Assembly: GCA_028727605.1 (NCBI GenBank)
Contig: JAQYOA010000014.1
Location: 1-35,479 of the forward strand
Direction: 5' to 3'
Length of the DNA: 35,479 bases
From: Lachnospiraceae bacterium
Lineage (GTDB): Bacteria > Bacillota > Clostridia > Lachnospirales > Lachnospiraceae
The translations under genes and the position numbers were made by a program. This document shows positions 1 to 8,005 of the stretch, in pieces. How positions within the stretch are numbered: the stretch's first letter is position 1; every line of letters starts with the position of its first letter. The notes under the pieces were generated by a model, which had not been told where the DNA came from, did not search any database, and worked only from the letters and a program-made list of their open reading frames with translations.

Positions 1-572
1 CATTTTCCATTCAATTTCTCCCATTTGGAAGAAGGATAAGACCCATCATATTTCTGATACCAGGTACCATGGTCATCCGTAATCCACTGACCGGCCGGAA
101 CAATCGTAATCTCAGCAACAGTGCTGGTCGTCATTGAAACGGAATTTCCTACATGATTCGTTGCCACTGCATAATAATAAACAGTTCCTTCTTCCTGTGT
201 ATCCGGTGTATAGAGTCCTTTCGTTGCACCTTCAATCACGGTTCCTCCACCGTTGGAATTGACATTGTTTTTATACCATTGGTAGGAAATCGTCCCTTCA
301 CCGCTAACGAAAGCTTCCACTTGCAGAGGATCTGCCTCAGAGTTTGCTTCGTATGTTGCACTTTCTGCCGGATTCATTGAAAACTGCGGTTTTTCCAAAG
401 AACTATCCACTGTCAATGAATTTTCGTCATCTACAATTTCCAGCGACTCAGATGTATTTTGCGTAGCCTTATTGCCCATCAACCGGTTCAGAACCTGATC
501 CGGAGAGCACCCGCTCAAAATTACAGAACAACAAAAACAGATCGCTATTACTCTCATCAACTTATTTCGCAT
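1..572 (-). CDS. Lipoprotein with Ig-like region, partial (C-terminus beyond left edge)
   Basis: The minus-strand frame opens at an ATG at 570-572 and stays open to the left edge, so only about 190 residues are visible. The N-terminus is a lipoprotein signal: MRNKLMR, a hydrophobic stretch, then the lipobox LSGC with Cys at residue 22, so the protein should be lipid-anchored outside the membrane. After a low-complexity linker there is an Ig-like stretch with the typical SYQWYK and YYYAVATN strands (about residues 75-150). The visible end (GQWITDDHGTWYQKYDG) resembles the start of Trp/Gly-rich cell-wall-binding repeats. An AGGGG-type ribosome site lies about 10 bases before the ATG. The gene stands alone with its own promoter. 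Surface adhesion or wall binding is inferred from architecture; no specific function is recognised. Confidence 0.8.
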   Translation of the reverse strand, partial: MRNKLMRVIAICFCCSVILSGCSPDQVLNRLMGNKATQNTSESLEIVDDENSLTVDSSLEKPQFSMNPAESATYEANSEADPLQVEAFVSGEGTISYQWYKNNVNSNGGGTVIEGATKGLYTPDTQEEGTVYYYAVATNHVGNSVSMTTSTVAEITIVPAGQWITDDHGTWYQKYDGSYPSSKWEKLNGK

Positions 573-694
573 CAAAATCAAACCCCTTTTATTTTTACTT
601 GGTCAAAATATTACCGCATCTGCGCCTGGCAGCTGCGGAGTCAGCACAAAAATGTTACATTTTTTTTGCAATATTGTTTCATTTTTACTTAAAT

Positions 695-724
695 ATTATA
701 GCACACACATAGAGAGTGCGTCAA
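695..724 (-). promoter_or_regulatory. Sigma-A promoter of the lipoprotein gene
   Basis: Reading the minus strand, TTGACG (719-724) and a perfect TATAAT (695-700) are separated by 18 bases. This leaves a leader of roughly 115 bases before the lipoprotein ATG at 572. That leader contains a GC-rich imperfect inverted repeat near 614-638 but no riboswitch that I recognise. The rest of the gene-free stretch 573-820 shows nothing else. Confidence 0.65.
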
Positions 725-820
725 TTCGTTTCACCAAAAAAACACGGAAAGCCATTTTAAGTCTCATCATCGCAAGATGCCAGCTTCAAAAGGATTTGGC
801 TCATGACAACGAGCGCAAAA

Positions 821-848
821 GAAAAGACACGACTCATCAGTCGTGCCT
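821..848 (-). terminator. Rho-independent terminator after rpmF
   Basis: On the minus strand GGCACGACT, a GATG loop and AGTCGTGTC form a nine-pair stem (one wobble), followed by TTTTCTTTT. It lies about 50 bases after the rpmF stop codon and ends the yceD-rpmF transcript. Confidence 0.85.
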
Positions 849-897
849 TTCCCCACACTCTATCAACTTTTTTGAGTTGGATGGACTCCTTCTCAAA

Positions 898-1077
898 TTA
901 GTCCATAGCAATGACTTCTTTTTTGTTGTAAGATCCGCAAGCCTTGCAAACTCTGTGCGGCATCATAAGAGCACCACACTTGCTGCATTTTACGAGATTC
1001 GGAGCGGACATTTTCCAGTTTGCTCTTCTCTTATCGCGTCTTGCTTTGGAAGATTTATTCTTTGGACAGATGGACAT
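898..1077 (-). CDS. rpmF: Large-subunit ribosomal protein bL32
   Basis: This 59-residue basic protein is a structural component of the 50S ribosomal subunit. The N-terminus MSICPKNKSSKARRDKRRAN is the family signature. Two CxxC pairs (CSKC at 31-34 and CKAC at 44-47) make this the zinc-binding form of L32. The length is normal. The ATG lies two bases after the yceD stop codon, so the two genes form a tightly coupled pair, an arrangement widely conserved in bacteria. A clear terminator follows. Identification is essentially certain. Confidence 0.97.
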   Translation of the reverse strand: MSICPKNKSSKARRDKRRANWKMSAPNLVKCSKCGALMMPHRVCKACGSYNKKEVIAMD

Positions 1078-1079
1078 AT

Positions 1080-1607
1080 TTACACCTCCTTAAATTTGCT
1101 GAATATATCTCTGATAGCAGCCATTCGGGGGTCTAACTCTGTGGTATCACAGTCACAGGTCTGAAAATTCAGATTCGCACCACAACGGCTGCAGATTCCT
1201 TTACAGTCATCTTTACACAGCACTCGAATCGGCCATTGGATTAAGAGTTCATTTTTCACCAGTTCCTCTACATTCAGATTGTCACCTTCGATAAATCCGG
1301 AATCCTCTTCCTTATCTTCCCTTTCTTCTTCCGAAAGATTCAATTCAATCTCCCGATCAAATTCAATGGAAAATGAAGTCTCAACCGGAGTAAGACATCT
1401 GGCGCAGGGAATTGCAATTGTCAGTTCTGTATGACCTGTAATTACAATCACATGACTGCCCTTGTGTATAAGTTCAAGGACAACGGGCTGTTTCTCTACA
1501 ATCCGATAAGAATCCCTCCCGATTTGAACATCGTCCAAATCCAGAGTAACCTCATGATTTTCAAGTTTTCCTTCCTGTGCTAATAATCTGGTCAAACTGA
1601 TCTTCAT
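1080..1607 (-). CDS. yceD: YceD/DUF177 family protein, 23S rRNA accumulation
   Basis: The gene encodes 175 residues of the DUF177 (YceD/YlbN) family. In other bacteria this family is linked to 23S rRNA accumulation or processing and is almost always encoded directly upstream of rpmF, as here. The protein has an acidic middle (repeated Glu/Asp around residues 90-110). The C-terminus is Cys-rich: CKDDCKGICSRCG followed by CDCD, a likely metal-binding segment seen in the family. The ATG has a good AGGAG site (GATTAGGAGAGC) and a consensus sigma-A promoter just upstream. The molecular function is known only at the level of the family. Confidence 0.9.
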   Translation of the reverse strand: MKISLTRLLAQEGKLENHEVTLDLDDVQIGRDSYRIVEKQPVVLELIHKGSHVIVITGHTELTIAIPCARCLTPVETSFSIEFDREIELNLSEEEREDKEEDSGFIEGDNLNVEELVKNELLIQWPIRVLCKDDCKGICSRCGANLNFQTCDCDTTELDPRMAAIRDIFSKFKEV

Positions 1608-1633
1608 AATGCTCTCCTAATCACACTTTACTG

Positions 1634-1662
1634 ATTATACCCGGGAAGGCATAATTTGTCAA
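1634..1662 (-). promoter_or_regulatory. Consensus sigma-A promoter of yceD-rpmF
   Basis: TTGACA (1657-1662) and TATAAT (1634-1639) are both perfect and spaced by exactly 17 bases on the minus strand. The predicted start point is about 20 bases before the yceD ATG. It gives yceD-rpmF strong expression of its own. I see only a weak stem (GTCAA/TTGAC) between this promoter and the ackA stop, so readthrough from pta-ackA is possible. Confidence 0.85.
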
Positions 1663-1681
1663 CTGTTTTTTTGACGTTTTC

Positions 1682-2875
1682 TTATTTGCTCACTAATTCT
1701 ACTGTTTCTTCACAGATTGCAATTTCCTCATTGGTCGGGATAACGCAAGCTGTAATTTTGGAACCTGGTTTCGTGATAATAACTTCTTCACCACGGCAAT
1801 TGTTTGCATCCGCATCAAAATCCAGACCCATAAATTCAAATGCTTTACAGATTTCTTCACGAAGCGGAATTGCATTTTCTCCAAGGCCTGCAGTAAATGT
1901 AATCACATCAACACCGCCCATGGCAGCGATGTAGGAACCGATGTATTTGATAATACGGTATGCATACGCCTCCAGACAGTTGATTGCATCCTGATTTCCG
2001 GCTTCTGCTGCTGCAGATACATCACGATAATCGCTGGAAATACCGGTCATACCAAGCATACCGGATTTCTTATTCAGGATGTTCAGAACCTCAGATACGG
2101 TCAGATTCTCTTTGTTGCAGAGATATTCTACAAAAGCAGGATCAATGTCACCGGAACGGGTTCCCATGATTACACCTTCGAGAGGAGTCAGGCCCATGGA
2201 AGTATCTACACATTTGCCATTTTTAACTGCAGAGAGAGAAGCTCCGTTGCCCAGATGACAAACAATAATCTTCAGGTCTTTCATATCTTTTCCGAGGAAC
2301 TCAGCAGTTCTCTTGGATACAAATTTGTGAGAAGTTCCGTGGAAGCCGTATTTACGGATCGCATACTTCTCATAGTATTCCTTCGGAATACCATACATAT
2401 ACGCTTTCGGCGGCATTGTCTGATGGAATGCAGTATCAAAAACAGCAACATTCGGTACGCCCGGCATCAGTTTCATGCAGGCATTGATACCCATCAGGTT
2501 TGCTGGATTATGAAGAGGTCCAAGGTCTGCACATTCTTCGATAACTTTGATTACTTCCTCGTCAATGATAACGGAATTAGTAATCTTCATACCGCCATGC
2601 AGAACACGATGTCCGATAGCATCCACTTCATCAAGGCTTTTAATTACACCGGTTTTCTCATTTACCAGTGCATCCAGTACCATCTGAATTGCTTCTGTAT
2701 GAGATGGCATCGGGGATTCGGTTACTTCTTTTTCTCCGCCCTTCGGCTGATAAACAAGCCGTCCGTCAATACCAATACGCTCGCAGAGACCTTTCGCAAG
2801 GACATCGCGGTTATCATAATTGATCAGCTGAAACTTCAGGGATGAACTTCCGCAGTTCACTACTAATACGTTCAT
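1682..2875 (-). CDS. ackA: Acetate kinase
   Basis: Acetate kinase converts acetyl phosphate and ADP to acetate and ATP, the last step of fermentative ATP generation in the cytoplasm. The 397 residues match the usual length of about 400. Family motifs are present in order: NCGSSSLK at residue 8, GHRVLHGG (catalytic region), FDTAFHQTMP, HLGNGASL (phosphate-binding) and GENAIPLREEIC near the C-terminus. The ATG has a GGAGG site ten bases upstream. It lies 30 bases after pta and is almost certainly co-transcribed with it, forming the Pta-AckA acetate pathway. Confidence 0.97.
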   Translation of the reverse strand: MNVLVVNCGSSSLKFQLINYDNRDVLAKGLCERIGIDGRLVYQPKGGEKEVTESPMPSHTEAIQMVLDALVNEKTGVIKSLDEVDAIGHRVLHGGMKITNSVIIDEEVIKVIEECADLGPLHNPANLMGINACMKLMPGVPNVAVFDTAFHQTMPPKAYMYGIPKEYYEKYAIRKYGFHGTSHKFVSKRTAEFLGKDMKDLKIIVCHLGNGASLSAVKNGKCVDTSMGLTPLEGVIMGTRSGDIDPAFVEYLCNKENLTVSEVLNILNKKSGMLGMTGISSDYRDVSAAAEAGNQDAINCLEAYAYRIIKYIGSYIAAMGGVDVITFTAGLGENAIPLREEICKAFEFMGLDFDADANNCRGEEVIITKPGSKITACVIPTNEEIAICEETVELVSK

Positions 2876-2905
2876 TATATGATTTCCTCCAAAAAATTGT
2901 TTCTA

Positions 2906-3901
2906 TTACTGCGCCTGGCACTGTACTGCAGTGATCGCTACTACACCAACGATATCCTCTGCGGAGCAGCCACGGGACAGATCATTAACCGGTGCAGCGA
3001 TACCCTGAGTCATCGGGCCGTATGCCTCTGCTTTTGCAAGTCTCTGTACCAGTTTGTAGCCGATATTTCCGGCATCCAGATCCGGGAAGATCAGAACATT
3101 TGCTTTTCCGGCAACTTTGCTGTTCGGAGCCTTGGATGCGCCAACGCTTGGAACGATTGCTGCATCAAGCTGAAGCTCGCCATCCAGAGCAAGATCCGGA
3201 TTTGCTTCTTTTGCAATTCTGGTAGCTTCTACTACTTTATCTACATCTGCATGTTTTGCGCTTCCCATAGAGGAATGAGAAAGCATTGCAACTCTTGGCT
3301 CATTGCCGGTCAGCATACGGAAAGATTCTGCTGAGGACTCTGCAATTGCAGCCAATTCCTCCGAATTCGGATTCTGATTCAGACCACAGTCACCAAATAC
3401 AAATACACCGTCATCACCGTACTCACAGTCCGGAACAACCATCAGGAAGAATGCTGATACCAGTTTTGTGCCCGGTTTTGTCTTTAAAATCTGCAGACAC
3501 GGTCTCAGTGTATTTGCTGTAGAATGGCAGGCACCGGAAACAAGTCCGTCAGCATCTCCCATCTTAACCATCATAACGCCATAATATGTATAATCATTCA
3601 TAATGGTTTCTTTTGCTTTCTCCGGGGTCATGCCTTTCTTTGCACGCAGTTCAACCAGCTTGTCAATGTAAGCCTGTGTTTTTTCAAATTTTGCAGGATC
3701 TACAATAGTAGCTTTGGAGATGTCAAGGCCTTCGCTTCCTTTTTTTACATCTTCCTCGCTTCCGATAATAATCAGGTCAGCCAGGTCCTCCGCTAAAATC
3801 TGTGCTGCTGCCTCGTATGTTCTTCTGTCTTCAGATTCCGGCAGTACAATTCTTTTCTTATCTGCCTTTGCTCTAGCTTTAATTGTGTCAATAAATCCCA
3901 T
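2906..3901 (-). CDS. pta: Phosphate acetyltransferase
   Basis: Phosphotransacetylase interconverts acetyl-CoA plus phosphate with acetyl phosphate plus CoA, feeding acetate kinase. The protein is 331 residues, the short form without the N-terminal P-loop and DRTGG domains found in enterobacterial Pta. Recognisable stretches include VLPESEDRRTYEAA near the N-terminus, DGLVSGACHSTANTLRP in the middle, and NVLIFPDLDAGNIGYKLVQR with the GPMTQGIAAPVNDLSRG active-site region near the C-terminus. An AAAGGAG site precedes the ATG, and a good promoter lies just upstream. It is the first gene of pta-ackA and is divergent from tmcAL. Confidence 0.97.
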   Translation of the reverse strand: MGFIDTIKARAKADKKRIVLPESEDRRTYEAAAQILAEDLADLIIIGSEEDVKKGSEGLDISKATIVDPAKFEKTQAYIDKLVELRAKKGMTPEKAKETIMNDYTYYGVMMVKMGDADGLVSGACHSTANTLRPCLQILKTKPGTKLVSAFFLMVVPDCEYGDDGVFVFGDCGLNQNPNSEELAAIAESSAESFRMLTGNEPRVAMLSHSSMGSAKHADVDKVVEATRIAKEANPDLALDGELQLDAAIVPSVGASKAPNSKVAGKANVLIFPDLDAGNIGYKLVQRLAKAEAYGPMTQGIAAPVNDLSRGCSAEDIVGVVAITAVQCQAQ

Positions 3902-3940
3902 GATCTTTGACTCCTTTCGATAAATTTACTCGATATTTTT

Positions 3941-3969
3941 ATTGTAGTACGCTTTTTGAAAGTGTGCAA
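3941..3969 (-). promoter_or_regulatory. Sigma-A promoter of pta-ackA
   Basis: TTGCAC (3964-3969) and TACAAT (3941-3946) are separated by 17 bases on the minus strand, about 40 bases before the pta start codon. It is back-to-back with the tmcAL promoter at 4012-4040, so both directions share a 175-base control region. Confidence 0.75.
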
Positions 3970-4011
3970 GTACAAAATTCAAAACATCGTGGTATAGAAA
4001 CGATTTGGGGC

Positions 4012-4040
4012 TTGTCTGCACTCCGTCAATTTGGTAGAAT
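4012..4040 (+). promoter_or_regulatory. Sigma-A promoter of tmcAL
   Basis: TTGTCT (4012-4017), a 17-base spacer and TAGAAT (4035-4040). The -10 box is preceded by TGG, giving an extended -10. The predicted start is about 30 bases before the tmcAL ATG. Confidence 0.65.
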
Positions 4041-4076
4041 CTTTGATAAGATTTTCATCAGAGATTAGGAGAGCTT

Positions 4077-5324
4077 ATGATTGTAACAGCCATAATAGCC
4101 GAATATAATCCATTCCATAACGGACATGCCTGGCAGCTGAAAAAGGCAAGAGAAATGACCGGAGCAGATTATTTAATCGTAATAATGAGCGGTGATTATG
4201 TACAAAGAGGTGCTCCGGCACTTTTGCCGAAACATTTACGCACAGAAATGGCTCTGCTTGGCGGTGCTGATCTGATTCTGGAGCTTCCCTGCTGCTACGC
4301 CACCGGCAGTGCACAGTATTTCTCCAGAGGAGCCGTTGCTCTTCTGGATGCTCTTTCCTGTGTGGATTATCTCTGTTTCGGAAGTGAATGGGGCGAAATT
4401 TCCCCGTTTCTTACCCTCGCTGACCTTCTTGTCCAGGAACCTGCCGATTATCGGGAATTCCTTCAGCAGCAGCTTCGAAGCGGCTGCTCTTTCCCTCTGG
4501 CCAGAAATACCGCACTGACAGAGTATTTTGCCAAACATCCGGACCTCCTTTGCGAAATAACTCCGGATGAGCTGAACGAATTTCTTCAATTGCCGAATAA
4601 TATCCTGGGCCTGGAGTATTGTCAGGCGCTTCTTACCTTACACAGCACGATTCAGCCAGTAACGATTCGCCGTGTCGGAAGTTCCTATCATGAAGAACAG
4701 CTTTCAAATAACGAACTTTGTTTCCCTTCTGCAACCGCAGTCCGTCAGGCAATACGAAACAATACTTTTCACCCGGTAAATTTTCCGGGTATTCCAGAAC
4801 AGGTATCTCCTTTGCTGGAAAAGGCAATTCAGAACAGGGAAGTTCTGTTTGAGGATGATTTTAGTCTCCTTCTCGCCGCAAAACTTCTATTGGAGACCCC
4901 GGAAAGCCTGATTTCCTATTTCGATGTCACCGAAGATCTGGCGAATCGCATTATTCGACGCAGAAATGAGTTCACCGGTTTTCGCCAGTTTACATCCCTG
5001 CTAAAGACACGTGAGCTGACTTACAGCCGGATCAGCCGTGCTCTGCTCCATATTCTGCTCGGCCTGAAAGAAGTTTCTTCGCCTTCCTACGAACGCATTC
5101 TTGGTTTTCGAAAAGATGCAGGACCACTTTTATCCCTCATCAGCAAGAGCAGTTGTTTGCCGCTTGTTACCAGGCCTGTACTGGCACAAAAAAAGTTATC
5201 AGCGGAAGCTTATAAGGCTTTTTCAGAAGATATTTATGTCTCAAATCTCTATGAAACCGTGCGTTCTCAGAAAACAGATTCTTCTTTTCTTCACGAATAT
5301 CAGAAACCGATGGTTCTTCTCTAA
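4077..5324 (+). CDS. tmcAL: tRNA(Met) cytidine acetate ligase (TmcAL/YlbM)
   Basis: TmcAL activates acetate with ATP and acetylates the wobble cytidine 34 of elongator tRNA-Met to N4-acetylcytidine, which protects against misreading of AUA. The 415 residues begin with the nucleotidyltransferase signature AEYNPFHNGH (residues 9-18). This is followed by MSGDYVQRGAPAL and LILELPCCYATGSAQYFSRG, all typical of the YlbM family, and by the helical C-terminal half with KTRELTYSRISRALLHILL. A TAGGAG site lies six to seven bases before the ATG. The gene is divergent from pta-ackA and close to yceD-rpmF; in Bacillus ylbM also sits next to ylbN(yceD)-rpmF, so this is conserved synteny. The link between an acetate-using enzyme and the acetate operon is noted under findings. 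Confidence 0.93.
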   Translation: MIVTAIIAEYNPFHNGHAWQLKKAREMTGADYLIVIMSGDYVQRGAPALLPKHLRTEMALLGGADLILELPCCYATGSAQYFSRGAVALLDALSCVDYLCFGSEWGEISPFLTLADLLVQEPADYREFLQQQLRSGCSFPLARNTALTEYFAKHPDLLCEITPDELNEFLQLPNNILGLEYCQALLTLHSTIQPVTIRRVGSSYHEEQLSNNELCFPSATAVRQAIRNNTFHPVNFPGIPEQVSPLLEKAIQNREVLFEDDFSLLLAAKLLLETPESLISYFDVTEDLANRIIRRRNEFTGFRQFTSLLKTRELTYSRISRALLHILLGLKEVSSPSYERILGFRKDAGPLLSLISKSSCLPLVTRPVLAQKKLSAEAYKAFSEDIYVSNLYETVRSQKTDSSFLHEYQKPMVLL

Positions 5325-5330
5325 AATTCC

Positions 5331-5400
5331 AAAAGAGACCCTGTTCCTGCCAATGCCATTTTGATAGGATGCCATTGCTGTGCTTACGGGTCTCTTTTTT
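5331..5400. terminator. Bidirectional terminator between tmcAL and the UPF0210 gene
   Basis: AAAAGAGACC (5331-5340) pairs with GGTCTCTTTT (5389-5398), followed by T residues on both strands. An inner stem (AATGCCAT...ATGCCATT region, 5352-5376) makes a long two-part hairpin. It sits between two convergent genes and should stop transcription from both sides. Confidence 0.8.
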
Positions 5401-5418
5401 ATAAAAAAATCATTCTGA

Positions 5419-6783
5419 TCAGTTTTTAAAAGAATGAATCGGTGCCGGAATTCTTCCCTGACGGTTTACAAATGCTTCACAGGAGAATTCATTGACCGGC
5501 ATGATCGGAGCATAACCAAGTAAGCCGCCGAACTCAACCGTCTCTCCTACTCCTTTGCCGATCACGGGAATCAATCTCACAGCTGTCGTTTTCTGATTAA
5601 CCATTCCGATTGCCATCTCATCTGCAATAATACCGGAAATCGTGGATGCTTTCGTATCTCCCGGTATGGCAATCATATCCAGACCAACCGAGCAGACACA
5701 AGTCATGGCCTCAAGTTTCTCAATGGTAAGTGCGCCATCATTCACTGCATTGATCATACCCTGGTCTTCGGAAACCGGAATAAACGCACCGGAGAGACCT
5801 CCCACATAAGACGATGCCATAACTCCGCCCTTTTTCACCTGATCATTCAAAAGTGCAAGAGCTGCTGTTGTTCCCGGTGCACCTGCATGCTCAAGACCGA
5901 TTTCTTCCAGAATATCCGCCACTGAATCGCCAATCGCCGGCGTAGGCGCCAGGGACAAATCGATAATTCCAAACGGTATATCCAGACGTCTGGAAGCCTC
6001 CTGCGCAACCAGCTGACCTACACGGGTCACCTTAAATGCGGTCTTCTTAATCGTTTCACAGAGCACTTCAAAATTAGCACCCCTTACTTTTTCCAGTGCA
6101 TGCTTTACAACACCCGGACCGGATACACCCACATTGATAATCGCGTCTGCTTCAGTCACCCCATGGAATGCTCCTGCCATAAACGGATTATCATCCGGAG
6201 CATTGCAGAATACCACCAGCTTGGCACAACCCATGCAGCTGTTATCCTTGCTGGCCTCAGCAGTCATTTTGATGATCTCTCCCATCAATTTCACAGCATC
6301 CATATTGATTCCGGTTTTGGTAGAACCCAGATTTACCGAACTGCAGACAAAATCCGTACTTGCAAGTGCCTGAGGAATCGAACGAATTAACAATTCATCT
6401 GCCGGTGTCATTCCTTTACTTACCAGTGCGGAATAACCTCCAAGAAAATTTACTCCCACCTCTTTTGCAGCACGATCCAGTGTCTGAGCAATGGTCACAA
6501 AATCTTCCGGCTTTTTGCAGGCAGACGCTCCTACAAGAGCAATCGGGGTTACTGATATTCGTTTATTTACAATCGGAATTCCGAATTCCCGCTCAATTTC
6601 CTGCCCGACTTCCACCAGATTTCTGGCTTTTGTTGTAATCTTATCGTATATTTTCCGGTTCAGCTTGTCCAGATTGGAATCAATGCAGTCCATCAGACTG
6701 ATTCCGAGGGTAATGGTACGAACATCGAGATTCTCTTTCTCGATCATCTCGTTCGTTTCCTTTACTTCAAACAAATTTATCAT
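5419..6783 (-). CDS. UPF0210 / DUF711 (PFL-like fold) family protein
   Basis: This 454-residue protein belongs to the UPF0210 (DUF711) family, also called PFL family in some annotations. Its biochemical role is not established. Visible family traits are [16 protein letters not shown] near the N-terminus, the [18 protein letters not shown] stretch and a Cys pair in [21 protein letters not shown] long Gly/Ala-rich body also contains [17 protein letters not shown] and [13 protein letters not shown]. No membrane segment or glycyl-radical motif is seen. It follows the ACT-domain gene by 21 bases with a good GAAGGAGA site; the UPF0237-UPF0210 pair recurs in many Gram-positive genomes, suggesting the ACT protein senses a small ligand for this protein. 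Confidence 0.9.
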   Translation of the reverse strand: MINLFEVKETNEMIEKENLDVRTITLGISLMDCIDSNLDKLNRKIYDKITTKARNLVEVGQEIEREFGIPIVNKRISVTPIALVGASACKKPEDFVTIAQTLDRAAKEVGVNFLGGYSALVSKGMTPADELLIRSIPQALASTDFVCSSVNLGSTKTGINMDAVKLMGEIIKMTAEASKDNSCMGCAKLVVFCNAPDDNPFMAGAFHGVTEADAIINVGVSGPGVVKHALEKVRGANFEVLCETIKKTAFKVTRVGQLVAQEASRRLDIPFGIIDLSLAPTPAIGDSVADILEEIGLEHAGAPGTTAALALLNDQVKKGGVMASSYVGGLSGAFIPVSEDQGMINAVNDGALTIEKLEAMTCVCSVGLDMIAIPGDTKASTISGIIADEMAIGMVNQKTTAVRLIPVIGKGVGETVEFGGLLGYAPIMPVNEFSCEAFVNRQGRIPAPIHSFKN

Positions 6784-6804
6784 GTTTTTCTCGTCTCCTT
6801 CGTT

Positions 6805-7077
6805 TTAGATACGATGCATCATATTAAAAATATCTTCATGCTGGCATCGGATGACTACACCGATTGTCTCTCCAAGCTCTTCCAGCTCTTTTGCCATTTC
6901 CGCATTGCCTTTCTGACTCTTTGAAACATCCGCTACCATCATCATATTAAAATATCCCTGCACGATGGTCTGAGAGATATCTTCGATATTCACCTGATTT
7001 TCCGCAAGATAATTGCAGACTTTTGCAATAATACCGACTGTATCCTTTCCTACGACAGTGATGATTGTCTTTTTCAT
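6805..7077 (-). CDS. ACT domain protein, UPF0237 family
   Basis: The 90-residue protein is a single ACT domain: KTIITVVGKDTVGIIAKVC (strand 1 with the ligand-loop glycine), then an amphipathic helix and VNIEDISQTIVQGYFNMMMVAD. ACT domains usually bind amino acids or other small metabolites and dimerise. The length matches UPF0237 proteins exactly. An AAGGAG site lies upstream. It is the promoter-proximal gene of the pair with UPF0210. The ligand cannot be read from the sequence. Confidence 0.92.
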   Translation of the reverse strand: MKKTIITVVGKDTVGIIAKVCNYLAENQVNIEDISQTIVQGYFNMMMVADVSKSQKGNAEMAKELEELGETIGVVIRCQHEDIFNMMHRI

Positions 7078-7115
7078 GCTAGTTTCTCCTTTTTCGTGTA
7101 TTTATTGAGTATTGA

Positions 7116-7178
7116 GGCAAAAGGATTTGCCCCGGGATATATCAAAGGATTTCTGCGCGTCACACGCTTTAAAATCCT
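7116..7178 (-). other. Two-hairpin leader between walJ and the ACT gene
   Basis: The 130-base gap holds two stem-loops on the minus strand. One at 7145-7178 pairs AGGATTT with AAATCCT around an inner GCGTG/CGCGC stem. The second at 7116-7131 is GGCAAA/TTTGCC with a four-base loop. AAATCCTTT occurs in both, so the upstream arm could pair with either. Neither is followed by a strong T run, so the first is at best a weak walJ terminator. No clear sigma-A promoter is visible, so the ACT gene may be read through from the polA operon. Confidence 0.35.
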
Positions 7179-7207
7179 GAATATCTTTCTGTTTATGTAG
7201 TGTCTCC

Positions 7208-8005
7208 TTATACCTCAATCAACGGTGATACCTCGCTGCGTTTTGCAACCGCGATATGAAAATCACGGGAACAATAAGGATTATCACCGGTAGTAACCTC
7301 ACAGGCCACAGTCTCAAACGCAAGTGCTTCGTAGTTGTTTTCCTTGCTCAGATGACCGAGAAGAATATCCTTCAGATCATCATGCAGAATTTCACAGAGC
7401 AAATGTCCTGCCATCGTATTTGACAAGTGTCCCTTTGCGCCTGCAATCCGTTGTTTCAGCGGATACGGATAAGGTCCCACGGCCAGCATATTCTCGTCAT
7501 GGTTTGCTTCCAAAAGTACCGCATTCAGACCTTTCAGATGCCTGATAATATAGTCATTATAAATACCCAGATCCGTGGCGATTGCCATTGCCTTCCCACC
7601 GGATTCCATACGATACCCAACCGGCTCCGCCGCATCATGGGAAATGGCAAAGGGCTGTATTGAAATATCACCGATCTCGAAAGTTTCATCCGCATAGATT
7701 CTATGAAAAATACCATCCGGAAGTTTACCGAGATTGCTGCAGCGTTTTAATGCTGAGATTGTTCCTCCTGTAGCATAGATCGGTATCTGATATCTTCGCG
7801 ACAATACTCCCAGGCCCTGAATATGGTCAATATGTTCATGTGTGATCAGTATACCGTCCAGTTCCTTCGCTGAACGATCAAGACTGTTTAACCCATTCTC
7901 AGTCCTTTTGCCGCTGATTCCTGCGTCAACAAGAAGGCTGGTCGTCTCGCTGCCCACAAAAATACAGTTGCCGCTGGATCCGCTGGCAATACTACAAAGC
8001 TTCAT
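7208..8005 (-). CDS. walJ: WalJ/YycJ family metallo-beta-lactamase-fold hydrolase
   Basis: This 265-residue cytoplasmic protein is an MBL-fold hydrolase of the YycJ (WalJ/VicX) family. The N-terminus SIASGSSGNCIFV and LLVDAGISGK match the family closely. The metal-binding motif is THEHIDHIQG (about residues 55-64); further ligands are in SHDAAEP, LEANHDE and LGHLSKEN. Family members are usually encoded with the WalRK two-component system and are proposed to act in DNA metabolism or cell-division homeostasis. Here the gene is instead last in the polA-coaE operon. Its ATG overlaps the coaE end by 14 bases, implying translational coupling. Confidence 0.88.
   Translation of the reverse strand: MKLCSIASGSSGNCIFVGSETTSLLVDAGISGKRTENGLNSLDRSAKELDGILITHEHIDHIQGLGVLSRRYQIPIYATGGTISALKRCSNLGKLPDGIFHRIYADETFEIGDISIQPFAISHDAAEPVGYRMESGGKAMAIATDLGIYNDYIIRHLKGLNAVLLEANHDENMLAVGPYPYPLKQRIAGAKGHLSNTMAGHLLCEILHDDLKDILLGHLSKENNYEALAFETVACEVTTGDNPYCSRDFHIAVAKRSEVSPLIEV

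Noticed and set aside
652-1164. Plus-strand open frame of 170 codons over the rpmF/yceD region
   Set aside because: It runs antisense through rpmF and its terminator; rpmF is certain and the antisense product resembles nothing.
1663-1681. Terminator between ackA and yceD
   Set aside because: Only a five-pair GTCAA/TTGAC stem with a poor T run, overlapping the yceD -35 box; too weak to call.
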